Positions 1 to 10,937 of a DNA stretch of 64,000 bases are shown piece after piece (the first letter of the stretch is position 1; each line of letters begins with the position of its first letter). Below the pieces are notes generated by a model. That model was not told the origin of the DNA and made no database searches. It saw only the letters and a program-made list of their open reading frames with translations. Origin of the DNA: Streptomyces sp. 6-11-2 (GTDB lineage: Bacteria > Actinomycetota > Actinomycetes > Streptomycetales > Streptomycetaceae); contig NZ_BJOR01000001.1 of assembly GCF_006540305.1 (NCBI RefSeq), positions 1,798,001 to 1,862,000 on the forward strand. Reading direction: 5' to 3'. Position numbers and translations under genes: made by a program.

Positions 1-136
1 CGGGGAGACGGTGGCGAGGGATCAGTGCCCGCCCGGAGGACATGACCCGAACGCGGAGGCGGCCGCCTCCGCAGCGCAGGCCGGCCGGGAACCACCAGGC
101 CCCACGCCCCAGGGCCGACAGTGACACAGCCCTCAT
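1..136 (-). CDS. possible 5' end of an unidentified gene, cut by the window edge
   Basis: An ATG at 136 on the minus strand is preceded by GGAGGAGCG about 6 nt upstream, and the frame stays open to the left edge (about 45 codons). The translation (MRAVSLSALGRGAWW...) is Arg/Gly-rich and matches no family I recognise. The good ribosome site is the only positive evidence, and GC-rich DNA gives such frames by chance. The rest of 1-309 shows nothing else recognisable. Confidence 0.25.
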   Translation of the reverse strand, partial: MRAVSLSALGRGAWWFPAGLRCGGGRLRVRVMSSGRALIPRHRLP

Positions 137-309
137 GACGGTCGCTCCTCCGCACCCGCCGGGCGCCGGCCTGGGAGAGCGGTGACGCGGGGGCAGTGAG
201 CGGTCGGCGGATCTTGACGCGGGTGCGGGGTCCGGCACGTCCTCGTTCGCCTGATGGCTGGACGCGCCTGACCCCGCTTGCTGCCGTGAGCCCGTGTCGC
301 GGGGCAGGA

Positions 310-2010
310 CTACGCCGTGAGGCGGGCGATCGCTTCCTCGATCGCGAGCTCCTCGCGCTCGCCGGTGCGGCGGTCCTTCAGCTCGACGACACCCTCGGGC
401 GCGCGGCGGCCGACGACCAGGATCTGCGGGACGCCGATGAGTTCGGAGTCGGTGAACTTCACGCCCGGGGAGACACCGGCCCGGTCGTCGACGAGGACGC
501 GGACGCCTGCCGCGGCGAGCTTCTGGGACACCTCCAGGGCCACCTCGGTCTGCAGGGCCTTGCCGGCGGCGACCACGTGCACGTCGGCCGGGGCGACCTC
601 CTTGGACCAGATCAGGCCCTTGTCGTCGGCGTGCTGCTCGGCGAGGGCGGCCACGGCGCGGGAGACACCGATGCCGTAGGAGCCCATGGTGACGCGGACC
701 GGCTTGCCGTTCTGGCCGAGGACGTCGAGCTTGAGGGCGTCGGCGTACTTGCGGCCGAGCTGGAAGATGTGGCCGATCTCGATGGCCCGGTCCAGCTTGA
801 GGCCGGTGCCGCACTTCGGGCAGGGGTCGCCGTCCTGCACGACCACCACGTCGACGTACTCGTCGACCTCGAAGTCGCGCCCGGCGACCACGTTCTTCGC
901 GTGCGTGTGCTCCTTGTTGGCACCGGTGATCCAGTCCGTGCCGGGCGCCACGCGCGGGTCGGCGATGTACTTCACCTTGTCCAGGCCCTGCGGACCGACG
1001 TAACCGCGGACCAGGTCCGGGCGGCCCACGAAGTCCTCGGCGGTGACCAGCTCGACGGCGGCCGGGGCGAAGTGCGCCTCGACCTTGCCCAGGTCCACCT
1101 CGCGGTCGCCGGGGACGCCGACGGCGACGATCTCCCCGTCGACCTTGACCAGCAGGTTCTTCAGGGTGGCGGAGGCCGGCACGCCGAGGGAGGCGGCGAG
1201 GGTCTCGATGGTCGGGGTGTCCGGGGTGGGGATCTCCTCGGCCGCGGGCACGCCGGAGCCGTCCACCGGCACCAGCTCGTACTCGATCGCCTCGGTGTTG
1301 GCGGCGAAGTCGCAGTTCGGGCAGTCGGCGAAGGTGTCCTCGCCGGCGGCGGCCGGGGCGAGGAACTCCTCGGACTTGGAGCCGCCCATCGCGCCCGCGG
1401 TCGCGGCGCAGATCCGGTAGTCCAGGCCCAGGCGGTCGAAGATCCGCTGGTAGGCCTGGCGGTGCAGGGCGTAGGACTCGGCGAGGCCCTCGTCGGCGAG
1501 GTCGAAGGAGTAGGAGTCCTTCATCAGGAACTCGCGCCCGCGCAGGATGCCCGCGCGGGGCCGGGCCTCGTCCCGGAACTTGGTCTGGATCTGGTAGAGG
1601 ATGACCGGCAGGTCCTTGTAGGAGGTCGCCTGGTCCTTCACCAGCAGGGTGAAGATCTCCTCGTGGGTCGGCCCGAGGAGGTAGTCGCCGCCCTTGCGGT
1701 CCTTCAGACGGAACAGCTCGGCGCCGTACTCGTCCCAGCGGCCGGTCGCCTCGTACGGCTCACGGGGCAGCAGCGCGGGCAGCAGCACCTCCTGGCCGCC
1801 GATCGCGTCCATCTCCTCGCGGACGATCCGCTCCACGTTGGCGAGGACCTTCTTGCCCAGCGGCAGCCAGGTCCAGATCCCGGCGGCGGTGCGCCGCACG
1901 TAGCCCGCGCGGACCAGCAGCTTGTGGCTCAGGACCTCGGCGTCCGCCGGGTCGTCGCGCAGCGTCTTCGCCAACAACTGGGACATGCGCTGGACCGGTG
2001 CGTTGGCCAT
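310..2010 (-). CDS. proS: prolyl-tRNA synthetase (bacterial type with editing insertion)
   Basis: Cytoplasmic class II aminoacyl-tRNA synthetase that charges tRNA-Pro. The 566 residues match the usual length of the bacterial ProS form. The class II motif 2 region ([18 protein letters not shown]) and motif 3 ([18 protein letters not shown]) are visible. Between them, roughly residues 220-400, lies the YbaK-like editing insertion with the sequence [12 protein letters not shown]. The C-terminal anticodon-binding domain carries [14 protein letters not shown]. The ATG at 2010 follows an AGGAG. No T-box leader is evident upstream. Essential housekeeping gene; the identification is secure. Confidence 0.97.
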   Translation of the reverse strand: MANAPVQRMSQLLAKTLRDDPADAEVLSHKLLVRAGYVRRTAAGIWTWLPLGKKVLANVERIVREEMDAIGGQEVLLPALLPREPYEATGRWDEYGAELFRLKDRKGGDYLLGPTHEEIFTLLVKDQATSYKDLPVILYQIQTKFRDEARPRAGILRGREFLMKDSYSFDLADEGLAESYALHRQAYQRIFDRLGLDYRICAATAGAMGGSKSEEFLAPAAAGEDTFADCPNCDFAANTEAIEYELVPVDGSGVPAAEEIPTPDTPTIETLAASLGVPASATLKNLLVKVDGEIVAVGVPGDREVDLGKVEAHFAPAAVELVTAEDFVGRPDLVRGYVGPQGLDKVKYIADPRVAPGTDWITGANKEHTHAKNVVAGRDFEVDEYVDVVVVQDGDPCPKCGTGLKLDRAIEIGHIFQLGRKYADALKLDVLGQNGKPVRVTMGSYGIGVSRAVAALAEQHADDKGLIWSKEVAPADVHVVAAGKALQTEVALEVSQKLAAAGVRVLVDDRAGVSPGVKFTDSELIGVPQILVVGRRAPEGVVELKDRRTGEREELAIEEAIARLTA

Positions 2011-2116
2011 GGTTCTCGTACTCCTGCCGATGGTGGCCCCCGCTCGGGCGAGGCCGAGAGTGGGGGAAGCTGATGGCTAGGAGGTTAGCCGGGCTTGCCG
2101 CGCCGGTGGAAATCGG

Positions 2117-2710
2117 TTAAAGCCGACCGGGCGCCGTGTTCGGACGGCGGCGCAGCGGCAGCGGGGCGCCCATCACGGCGTACGGTTTCGGCGCGCTGGG
2201 GAAGTGCACCTGGCGGGCGAGGTCCTCGTAGCCCAGGGCGTGGTAGAGACCGCGGGCCGGGCTGTCGGTGTCGATGGCGGAGAGGATCGAGCGGGGCTCG
2301 CTCGCACTGTCGGTGATGGTGGTGATCAGGGCCCGTCCGATGCCGCGGTTCTGGTGGCTCGGGTGGACGTGCAGTTCGGTGATCACGAAGGAGTCGTCGA
2401 GCCAGTCGTCGTGGCCGAGGGCGCGCAGGTAGGGCTCGACGACGGTGGACCACCAGTGGGCGCGGTCGTTGGGCATGCCGTAGACGAATCCCGCGAGCCG
2501 GCCGTCGGCCGTGGTGGCACCGAGCGCGCGGGCTCCCCGGCAGGTCATGTGGCGCAGCACGATCTGCCGGCGTACGGCCACCTCGTCGGCGCCGAGACCG
2601 AAGGCGACGGCCTGCACGGCGAGCGCCTCGTCGACACGGACCGACAGGTCCAGGGGGCCGATCACGACGTCGTCGCTGCGGCGGTGTCCGTGACCGGGGA
2701 AGTGCGCCAT
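2117..2710 (-). CDS. GNAT family N-acetyltransferase
   Basis: A 197-residue protein with a C-terminal GNAT fold. The acetyl-CoA loop region reads LHVHPSHQNRGIGRAL (around residues 112-127), the V-hP-x-x-Q-x-R-G-I-G signature of motif A, and is followed by the motif B-like YHALGYE. The acceptor substrate cannot be read from sequence. The ATG at 2710 has no obvious ribosome site. It lies between proS and a second GNAT gene on the same strand, which suggests a small acetyltransferase pair near core genes. Confidence 0.85.
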   Translation of the reverse strand: MAHFPGHGHRRSDDVVIGPLDLSVRVDEALAVQAVAFGLGADEVAVRRQIVLRHMTCRGARALGATTADGRLAGFVYGMPNDRAHWWSTVVEPYLRALGHDDWLDDSFVITELHVHPSHQNRGIGRALITTITDSASEPRSILSAIDTDSPARGLYHALGYEDLARQVHFPSAPKPYAVMGAPLPLRRRPNTAPGRL

Positions 2711-2764
2711 GCCGGGAGACTACAGGGCGTGCACGAGGCGCTGAACAGCGCAGTGAGGCGCAGG

Positions 2765-3613
2765 TCAGAAGAGAACGCTCATGAACGCGCCGACCTCCTG
2801 GAAGCCCGCCTTCAGGTAGGTGCGCCTGGCCGCGGTGTTGAAGTCGTTCACGTACAGACTGACCACCGGGGCCACATCGGCCAGCGCGTACCGCAGGACC
2901 GCCGCCATGCCGGGGACCGCCAGGCCTCGGCCGCGGTACTCGGGGGCCACCCACACGCCCTGGATCTGGCAGGCCTCGGAGGTCGCGGCACCGATCTCCG
3001 CCTTGAACATCACCTTGCCGTGCTCGTCGAGGCGGGCGAAGGAGCGGCCGGAGCCGACGAGTTCGGCGACCCGGGCCTGGTAGAGCAGACCGCCGTCCCC
3101 GGCGAGCGGGGAGACGCCGACCTCCTCCGTGAACATCGCCACGCAGGCCGGCATGATCGTCTCCATCTCGTCCTTGCGGATGCGGCGGACGTAGGGATCG
3201 GGAGCGATGCCGGACGGCATGCGGTCGGTGACCATGAGCGGCTGGTGGGCGCGGATCTCGCGGGCCGGACCCCAGCCGGGTTCCAGGAGCCGCCACAGCT
3301 GGGCGGTGGGTTCGGCCGGTCCCACGATGGAGGAGCAGCGACGGCCGGCCCGGCGCGCACGGTCCGCGAAGGCCCGGACGGCCCTGGGGGTGGCGCAGAT
3401 CGGGACGAGGTTGGCCCCCGCGTAGCACAGGGACGTGAGTATGCCGTCCTCGTACCAGCCCCACATCTCTCCGCCGAGCCGCCACGGGTCCAGTCCGGCG
3501 ACCTGAACGCGGGACGTCACGAAGGCATTCACGACCGGCTCGCGGCCGAGGACCGCGAGCGCGGCGTCGAGGTCGCTCGGTCCGAGGACCGCGGTGGTCG
3601 TCTGGGTCAACAC
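2765..3613 (-). CDS. GNAT family N-acetyltransferase with an N-terminal DUF4081-like half
   Basis: A 282-residue protein. Its C-terminal half has the GNAT acetyl-CoA signature (VWVAPEYRGRGLAVPGMAAV, about residues 221-240) and a following VSLYVNDFNTAARRTYLKAGF, a typical N-A-x-R-x-x-Y-x-x-x-G-F motif B. The N-terminal half (LGREPVVNAFVTSRV..., GWYEDGILTSLCYAGANLVPI) resembles the DUF4081 module seen in actinobacterial GNAT proteins conserved near the dxr/ispG region. The start is GTG at 3613, with GAGG about 11 nt upstream. The substrate is unknown. I am confident of the family, not of a role. Confidence 0.88.
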   Translation of the reverse strand: MLTQTTTAVLGPSDLDAALAVLGREPVVNAFVTSRVQVAGLDPWRLGGEMWGWYEDGILTSLCYAGANLVPICATPRAVRAFADRARRAGRRCSSIVGPAEPTAQLWRLLEPGWGPAREIRAHQPLMVTDRMPSGIAPDPYVRRIRKDEMETIMPACVAMFTEEVGVSPLAGDGGLLYQARVAELVGSGRSFARLDEHGKVMFKAEIGAATSEACQIQGVWVAPEYRGRGLAVPGMAAVLRYALADVAPVVSLYVNDFNTAARRTYLKAGFQEVGAFMSVLF

Positions 3614-3660
3614 GTCGGCGGGGCCTCACCATGAGGATCTACTGGTTCCCGCACTGTACC

Positions 3661-3717
3661 TGGCAGCGACGGGGGACGCCGCCCGGCGGTGAATGCCGCC
3701 CGGCACCGCCGCTGCCA
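3661..3717 (-). terminator. possible terminator hairpin after the 3.8-8.2 kb ABC operon
   Basis: The arms TGGCAGCG (3661-3668) and CGCTGCCA (3710-3717) are perfect inverted repeats that flank a nested GC-rich palindrome. The element sits directly downstream of the last permease gene of a minus-strand operon. There is no clear T-run. Confidence 0.4.
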
Positions 3718-3758
3718 GTGGGAATGGCCGGCTCCCTGCCCCTCGGAGCGGCCGTCTC

Positions 3759-4649
3759 CTACGCCGACCGGTCCTCCTTGACGCGGGTCACCAACTGGGT
3801 GGGATTGACGAAGCGCAGGGCGATCACCAGCAGCACGAGCATCGACAGCGTGTACATCACGGCCATCGCGTCGATGGACTGCTGGGTGCGGATACCGGCC
3901 GAGAAGACGGCGTAGTAGAGGGCCACGACGAGGGTCTGGCTGTCCGGTCCCGCGGTGAGGAAGGTGAGTTCGAACATGCCGACCGTGCGGACCAGGACCA
4001 GTACGGAGGCGGCGAGGATGCCGGGCACCAGCAGCGGCGCGAGGACGCGCAGCAGGACGGAACCGGTTCGGGCCCCGCACATCCGGGCGGCCGCCTCGAT
4101 CCTGGGGTCGATCTGCTCGATGAACGGGGTCATCGTCAGGACGACGAACGGCACGGACGGCACCAGGTTCGCCAGCACCACCCCGGTCAGGGTCCCGGCG
4201 AGCTGGAACTTGTACAGGACGGTGGCCAGCGGGATGCCGTAGGTGAGAGGCGGCACCAGGATCGGCAGCACGAACAACAGCAGCACGGCCTTCTTGCCGG
4301 GGAAGTCCCGCCGGGCCAGCGCGTAGGCGGCCGGCACCCCGATCACCACGGACAGGGCGACGACGAGCACGGAGACCAGCGCGGTCGTCCAGAAGACCTG
4401 GCCGAGCTGGAACTCCCGCCAGGCGGAGCCGTACCACTTCGTCGTCCAGCCCTGCGGCAGCCAGCTGGTGAACCAGCGGGTGCCCAGGGAGTCGACGAGC
4501 GGGACGCCGATGACTCCGGCGAGTTGGAGGAGGAAGAACCCGAAGACGAGGGCGGCGATCCAGGTGCCGGGGCGGATCCGGCGCCACCGGGAGGGGGCGG
4601 CCGGGTCCGTACCGGCCTGCGCCGCGGGGGTACGGACGAGGTCGGCCAT
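3759..4649 (-). CDS. ABC transporter permease (PotC/PhnV-like)
   Basis: A 296-residue inner-membrane permease with a long first hydrophobic segment (WIAALVFGFFLLQLAGVIGV, about residues 30-49) and five further membrane spans. The cytoplasmic EAA loop reads EAAARMCGARTGSVLLRVLAPLL, the docking site for the ATPase. The family is the BPD_transp_1 superfamily used for polyamines, phosphonates, iron or thiamine. Its ATG overlaps the stop of the preceding permease by 1 nt (TGATG), so the two are translationally coupled. It is last in the operon binding protein–ATPase–permease–permease. The cargo is not determinable from sequence. Confidence 0.9.
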   Translation of the reverse strand: MADLVRTPAAQAGTDPAAPSRWRRIRPGTWIAALVFGFFLLQLAGVIGVPLVDSLGTRWFTSWLPQGWTTKWYGSAWREFQLGQVFWTTALVSVLVVALSVVIGVPAAYALARRDFPGKKAVLLLFVLPILVPPLTYGIPLATVLYKFQLAGTLTGVVLANLVPSVPFVVLTMTPFIEQIDPRIEAAARMCGARTGSVLLRVLAPLLVPGILAASVLVLVRTVGMFELTFLTAGPDSQTLVVALYYAVFSAGIRTQQSIDAMAVMYTLSMLVLLVIALRFVNPTQLVTRVKEDRSA

Positions 4650-5580
4650 CAGCCCTTGCCTCCCGTCGCTCCTCGGTACAGCAACGACCGCCAGGCGAGC
4701 ACGAGGACGACGACCGCGAGCATCACCGCGGCCATGATCATGGCGATGGCGGAACCGAGGGAGTAGTCGAATTTCTGGAACGCCGCCTGGTACGCCTCGA
4801 TCGAGATGACGTGCGTGGTCCTGCGCGGGTCACCGACCAGTTGGGCGGACGGGAACACCGCGAACGCCAGCACGAACGACAGGCAGAAGGTGATGGCAAG
4901 GCCCGGTGCGAGCAGCGGCAGGAGCACGTACCGCAGCCGTTTGCGCCAGTCCGCGCCGAGCGTCGCGGCGGCCTGCTCCAGGCTGGGGTCGATACCGGTC
5001 AGGTACGACAGCGTCAGCAGGTAGGAGAAGGGGAAGCCGGTGATGATCAGCGAGGCCAGCACACCCCAGTAGTTGTGCACCAGGGCGAGCGGCTCGTCGA
5101 TGAGGCCGAGTCCCAGCAGGGCCTTGTTGAACCAGCCGTTGGGGCCGAGGTAGCCGAGCAGCCCCTGGGCGGTGAGGACCGTCCCGAGGGTGATCGGCAT
5201 GACCAGCAGCGTGGTGATCAGCCGCCGGCCGCGGAACACTCCGCGGGTGCGGAACGCGACCGGCACGGCGGCAAGGCAGTTGATCAGCGCGGCGGGCACG
5301 GCCAGGCCCAGGGTGATCCACAGGGTCTCCCGCAGATACGGATCGCTGAAGAAGAGCCGGTAGTTGGCGAACGGACCCCCGCCCTGGGCGGGTTGGAACG
5401 ACAGCCCCAGCCCGTAGAAGAAGGGGTAGCAGAACAGCACGGCGAGGAAGAGCACGCCCGGGACCGCGAGGAGCAGGAGCCGGTCGACGCCGCGCTCGGC
5501 CAGGCGGTGGCGGAGCGCGGGCGGGGCGGCCGCGGGTTCCGGCGGCGCGGGCGGCGGGGCCGCGCGGGTGTCGGTGGCGC

Positions 5581-5584
<4 letters not shown>
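4649..5584 (-). CDS. ABC transporter permease (PotB-like)
   Basis: A 311-residue membrane protein. It has a proline-rich cytoplasmic N-terminus (residues 1-35), a first span near LLLLAVPGVLFLAVLFCYPFF, and an EAA loop (LEQAAATLGADWRKRLRYVLLPLL). It is the first of two permeases forming a heterodimeric channel. The start ATG at 5584 overlaps the upstream ATPase stop by 4 nt (ATGA). Substrates of this transporter type include polyamines, 2-aminoethylphosphonate, thiamine and ferric iron; nothing here selects among them. Confidence 0.9.
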
Positions 5585-6920
<1,336 letters not shown>

Positions 6921-6924
<4 letters not shown>

Positions 6925-8150
6925 TGGCCGGCCACCTGACGGTTCCACAGGTCGAAGGCCTTGACCTGCGCCTGCGAGGACAGCGACGGCTTCTTCGGGA
7001 ACTGGTCGATCCACGTGTCGAACTCGGGGACGCCGTACTCCTTGATGACCTGCTGGGACTTGGCGGGCGCCATCGACAGGGGTACGTCCTTGACGGCCGG
7101 GCCCGGGTAGAAGTAGCCGTCGTCGTAGGCCTTCGCCTGCTGCTCGGGGGTGAGCATCCAGTGGAGCAGGTTGAGCACCGCGGACATCTTGTCGGCGCTG
7201 ACTCCCTTGGGGACCACGGCGTACTGGGCGTCGGTCACCCAGGTCATGTCGTCGAAGTGACCGGCTTTCATCTTCTTCGGCACGGTGCCGAGGGCACGCG
7301 GGTTGATGTACCAGCCCGTGGTGCTCATGATCATGTCAACCTGACCGGTGGCCAGGTTCTTCATGGTCTCGGAGGTGCCCGAGCCGTACACGTCGACGTA
7401 CTTGTCGAGTTCCTTCAGGTACGCCCACGTCTTGTCCCACCCCTTCTCGGGGTCGGACGGGTCCTTGTCGCCGAGGAGGTACGGCAGCCCCATCAGCCAG
7501 GTACGGCCGGGGCCCGAGTTGGCCGGGTCGGCGTACTGGAAGCGCTTGGGGTGGGCCTTGGCCCAGTCGAGGAGGTCCTGCGGGGTCCTCGGCGGGTTCG
7601 GCACCTTGGCCGGGTCGTACTCGTACAGCGGCCCCGACGGGTAGTACACGACGGCCGTGCCCTTGCCCTGCGCCAGCTTCGCCATCTCCGCCGCCGGCGG
7701 CAGGTAGTCCGGGTTGCCGATGGCGTCCTGGTGCGCGGCCATGTCCGCCCAGAGGTCCTGCTCGAGCCCCGCGGCGAGACCGTCGGTGCCGGTGAGGACC
7801 ATGTCGATCTGGACGCGGCCCGCCTGCTGCTGCGCCTTGATCTTGCCCGCGAGTTCCGGAGCGGGCGCCTTGGAGTACGAGATCCTGCCGACGATCTCCG
7901 GATGCGTCTTCCGGAACTCGTCGATCATGCCCTGGGTCAACTGGAGGTTCCCGGCGACGTCGAGGATCTCCAGCGAGACCGGCTTGCTCGGCTTGTCCGG
8001 CACCTTCTGGGCGGACTCCCCCTTGTCCCCCGACGACTGACTGCTCGGAGCGCTGCATCCGACCACCGTGACCGCGAGCAACAAGCCGGCGGCGACGAGG
8101 CGCTGAACGGACGGCATACGAAGACTGGCTCTGTGGACGGTGCGGGACAC
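6921..8150 (-). CDS. extracellular solute-binding lipoprotein of the 3.8-8.2 kb ABC importer
   Basis: A 409-residue periplasmic-type binding protein anchored as a lipoprotein. A hydrophobic signal segment ends in the lipobox VVGC, with Cys at about residue 32, followed by a Ser/Gly/Lys linker. The body has the SBP_bac features of the family (LEILDVAGNLQLTQGMIDEFRKTHPEI). The start is GTG at 8150 with GGGAG 5 nt upstream. It is first in an operon with its own ATPase and two permeases, downstream of a LacI regulator gene and directly behind an operator-like palindrome at 8195-8210. The pairing with LacI hints at a sugar or other carbon source, but the permeases are of the polyamine/phosphonate class, so the ligand stays open. 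Confidence 0.9.
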
Positions 8151-8194
8151 AGCAACTCCCTGCGGGCATCGGCCCGATATGCGTCAGCGACAGT

Positions 8195-8210
8195 GAGGAA
8201 ACGCTTTCTC
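8195..8210. promoter_or_regulatory. LacI-type operator candidate before the binding-protein gene
   Basis: GAGGAAACGCTTTCTC is an imperfect palindrome with the central CG typical of LacI-family sites, 45 nt upstream of the binding-protein start codon. It matches the palindrome at 9342-9357 in front of the LacI gene at GAGnnAnCGnTTTCTC. Binding by that regulator is an inference. Confidence 0.6.
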
Positions 8211-8251
8211 AGCCTGGTGCCCGAACAAAATCCTGCCAGCCATCGGATCTG

Positions 8252-9313
8252 TCAAGAAGGTGCGCCGGTCGAACTACGAACGTGCAGGTCGACCGGGATG
8301 GATTCGCCCTCGATGTCATCCTCGCCGGCCATCAGCCGCAGCAGCGCCGCACCGGCGGCCTGCCCGAGTCGGCCTCGGGGAACCGCTACCGTGGTGAGGG
8401 GCGGTGCCGAGAAGCGCGCCATGTCGATCTCGTCGAAGCCCGTCAGGGACACATCGTCCGGCACCCGTACGCCGAGTTCGGCGAACCGCGCCAGCAGTCC
8501 GAGCGCCACGAAGTCGTTGTAGGCCATCACGGCGCTCGCGCCGGTGCCGAGGGCGGCGTCGGCCGCCGCGTATCCGTCGTCGGCGGTGGAGCCCCCGTCG
8601 ACCGTGCGCACACGGAGCCCGAAGTCCTCGGCGGCGGCGAGGGCGCGCATCCGCTCGTGGTGGGCCCAGGCGCTCCCGGGGCCGGCGACGTAGACGACGT
8701 CCCGGTGCCCGAGCTGGGCGAGGTGGCCGCAGAGGGCGAGGACACCGCGGAAGAAGTCGACGGTGATCGCCCGCAGACCGAGACCGGGCTCCTGCCGGTT
8801 GGTGACCAGGATCGGGGTGTCGCGGCCGGTCAGCGCGACGAGGTCGGCGCGCGGCATCCGCGGGGAGCAGAGCAGCAGGCCGTCCGCGTACCGGACGAGG
8901 TCCTCGGCCAGTTCCCGCTCGGCGGCGGGGTCCTCGTTGGAGTCCATGACCAGGACGCGGGACCCGTTGGATCTGGCCACCGCGGAAAGGGCCTTGATGA
9001 TGTCGTGGAAGTACTGGTTCGCCAGGTCCGGGACGAGCACCCCGAGCGTGCCGGAGCGGCCCCTGGCCAGGCCCTGCGCCGCGGCGTTCGGGCGGTAGCC
9101 CAGGTCGGCGATGGTCTCGCGGACCCGGTCGGCGAGGTCCGGGGCGACGGTGCCGACCTGGTTGATCACCCGCGAGACGGTCGACACGGAGGCGCCGGAG
9201 GCGCGGGCCACATCGGCGATGGTGACGCGTTTCTGCCCCCGCCCGGAGGACCGCCTCGCGGACCCTTCACCACCGTGTCCGGCGCGCTCTCCGGTGCGCC
9301 GCGCTGTGGTCAT
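8252..9313 (-). CDS. LacI family transcriptional regulator
   Basis: A 353-residue repressor-type protein. A basic N-terminal extension (residues 1-28, rich in Arg/Ser) precedes the LacI helix-turn-helix and hinge helix (VTIADVARASGASVSTVSRVINQVG, then LGYRPNAAAQGLARGRSGTLG). The periplasmic-binding-protein-like effector domain follows (LVPDLANQYFHDIIKAL; TGFDEIDMARFSAPPLTTV). It lies upstream of an ABC importer operon on the same strand, with about 100 nt between them. One operator-like palindrome precedes each unit, which suggests autoregulation and control of the importer. The ligand is unknown. Confidence 0.95.
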   Translation of the reverse strand: MTTARRTGERAGHGGEGSARRSSGRGQKRVTIADVARASGASVSTVSRVINQVGTVAPDLADRVRETIADLGYRPNAAAQGLARGRSGTLGVLVPDLANQYFHDIIKALSAVARSNGSRVLVMDSNEDPAAERELAEDLVRYADGLLLCSPRMPRADLVALTGRDTPILVTNRQEPGLGLRAITVDFFRGVLALCGHLAQLGHRDVVYVAGPGSAWAHHERMRALAAAEDFGLRVRTVDGGSTADDGYAAADAALGTGASAVMAYNDFVALGLLARFAELGVRVPDDVSLTGFDEIDMARFSAPPLTTVAVPRGRLGQAAGAALLRLMAGEDDIEGESIPVDLHVRSSTGAPS

Positions 9314-9341
9314 CGCATCCCCCCTGGAGTCGTCCCGCGCC

Positions 9342-9357
9342 GAGATAGCGATTTCTC
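9342..9357. promoter_or_regulatory. LacI-type operator candidate before the LacI gene
   Basis: GAGATAGCGATTTCTC is flanked by GCC and GGC, which extends the arms (GCCGAGA...TCTCGGC). It lies about 30 nt upstream of the LacI start at 9313 and resembles the site at 8195-8210, as expected for an autoregulated repressor. Confidence 0.55.
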
Positions 9358-9469
9358 GGCCTGCTCGTCAGCAAGTTAGCAGTCACAAGCGAGCGCGAAG
9401 AGGGCGTGGACGGCGGCGACGGGCGAACCGTCGCAACATTTCGGTGAAGACGCTTTCCGGAGAACCGGA

Positions 9470-9497
9470 CAGCCCCGCCCCTTCAGGGGCGGGGCTG
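9470..9497 (-). terminator. hairpin terminator downstream of ispG
   Basis: A perfect 12-bp stem CAGCCCCGCCCC / GGGGCGGGGCTG with a TTCA loop, in the 295-nt gap between the ispG stop and the LacI gene on the minus strand. No strong U-run, as is common in Streptomyces. Apart from this and the LacI promoter region the gap shows nothing. Confidence 0.65.
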
Positions 9498-9608
9498 CGG
9501 TGTGGCGTGAAGGGTGAGGCGAGGCGGCAGGCGGGGCGGGAGCCGCCGGAGGGCCGGCCGCGCCGCTCTGGGTCGGTCGCCGTCCTGCGGTCAGCCGTCG
9601 TCCTGCGG

Positions 9609-10766
9609 TCAGCCGCTGACCGAGATCTCCGGCTCGCCCGAGGCGACGCCGTCCTGCTCCATCTGCTCGGCGATCTTCATGGCCTCCTCGATCAGGGTCT
9701 CCACGATCTTCGACTCCGGAACGGTCTTGATGACCTGCCCCTTGACGAAGATCTGCCCCTTGCCGTTGCCGGAGGCGACCCCGAGGTCGGCCTCACGGGC
9801 CTCACCGGGACCGTTCACGACACAGCCCATGACCGCGACGCGCAACGGCACCTCCATACCGGTCAGACCCGCCGTGACCTCCTCGGCCAGCTTGTACACA
9901 TCGACCTGGGCCCGGCCGCAGGACGGACAGGAGACGATCTCCAGACCACGCTGACGCAGATTCAGCGACTCCAGGATCTGGATACCGACCTTGATCTCCT
10001 CGACCGGCGGCGCGGACAGCGACACCCGGATGGTGTCGCCGATGCCCTCGGAGAGCAGCGCACCGAAGGCGACAGCCGACTTGATCGTGCCCTGGAAGGC
10101 CGGACCGGCCTCGGTCACGCCGAGGTGGAGCGGGTAGTCGCATTGGGCGGCGAGCTGCCGGTAGGCCTCGATCATCACGACCGGGTCGTTGTGCTTGACC
10201 GAGATCTTGATGTCCCGGAAGTCGTGCTCCTCGAACAGGGACGCCTCCCACAGCGCCGACTCCACCAGCGCCTCCGGAGTCGCCTTCCCGTACTTCTGCA
10301 GCAGCCGCCGGTCCAGGGAACCCGCGTTCACCCCGATACGGATCGGCGTCCCATGGTCCTTCGCCGCCCTGGCGATCTCCCTCACCTTGTCGTCGAACTG
10401 CTTGATGTTGCCCGGATTCACCCGCACCGCCGCACAGCCCGCCTCGATCGCCGCGAACACGTACTTCGGCTGGAAGTGAATGTCCGCGATCACCGGGATC
10501 TGCGACTTCCGCGCGATCGTCGCCAACACGTCCGCGTCGTCCTGCGTCGGACACGCCACCCGCACGATCTGACAACCCGAAGCCGTCAGCTCCGCGATCT
10601 GCTGCAAGGTGGCGCCGACATCCGACGTACGCGTCGTCGTCATCGACTGCACCGACACCGGCGCGTCCCCGCCCACCGCCACGGAACCGACCTGGATCTG
10701 CCGGCTCTTGCGGCGCTCGGCGAGCTTGGTCGGAACGGACGGCATGCCGAGAGAAATCGCAGTCAT
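9609..10766 (-). CDS. ispG: 4-hydroxy-3-methylbut-2-enyl diphosphate synthase (flavodoxin)
   Basis: An iron-sulfur enzyme of the non-mevalonate (MEP) isoprenoid pathway that converts 2-C-methylerythritol cyclodiphosphate to HMBPP. The 385 residues are typical for the two-domain bacterial form. The N-terminal TIM barrel begins [15 protein letters not shown]. The C-terminal 4Fe-4S domain shows the conserved [10 protein letters not shown] and [11 protein letters not shown] motifs with their three cysteines. ATG at 10766. It is in the same direction as dxr and rseP but is separated from them by a strong terminator at 10889-10925, so it probably has its own promoter. Confidence 0.98.
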   Translation of the reverse strand: MTAISLGMPSVPTKLAERRKSRQIQVGSVAVGGDAPVSVQSMTTTRTSDVGATLQQIAELTASGCQIVRVACPTQDDADVLATIARKSQIPVIADIHFQPKYVFAAIEAGCAAVRVNPGNIKQFDDKVREIARAAKDHGTPIRIGVNAGSLDRRLLQKYGKATPEALVESALWEASLFEEHDFRDIKISVKHNDPVVMIEAYRQLAAQCDYPLHLGVTEAGPAFQGTIKSAVAFGALLSEGIGDTIRVSLSAPPVEEIKVGIQILESLNLRQRGLEIVSCPSCGRAQVDVYKLAEEVTAGLTGMEVPLRVAVMGCVVNGPGEAREADLGVASGNGKGQIFVKGQVIKTVPESKIVETLIEEAMKIAEQMEQDGVASGEPEISVSG

Positions 10767-10888
10767 CTGCTGTGCAACCCCAAGTCGTGGATCAAGGTCC
10801 GGCCTCGTTCAGCGGCGGGCTCCAGGCATCGAGATTACGGCACGTCCATGTGCCCCAGCACATCCCACCCGTCAAAACCCACTCAATG

Positions 10889-10925
10889 GAAGGCGGCCGG
10901 ACGGGAGATCCGTCCGGCCGCCTTC
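10889..10925 (-). terminator. strong terminator downstream of rseP
   Basis: Perfect 16-bp stem: 10889-10904 pairs with 10910-10925 (GAAGGCGGCCGGACGG and its complement) around a 5-nt loop. On the minus strand it follows the rseP stop by 12 nt and is followed by a short T-containing run. Confidence 0.85.
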
Positions 10926-10937
10926 GTCAGGGGTCCG

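Noticed and set aside
196..2073. Long plus-strand frame opposite proS
   Set aside because: It is the antisense shadow of proS, driven by high GC at third positions. The product is repetitive Gly/Val/Asp/Arg-rich with no family motif.
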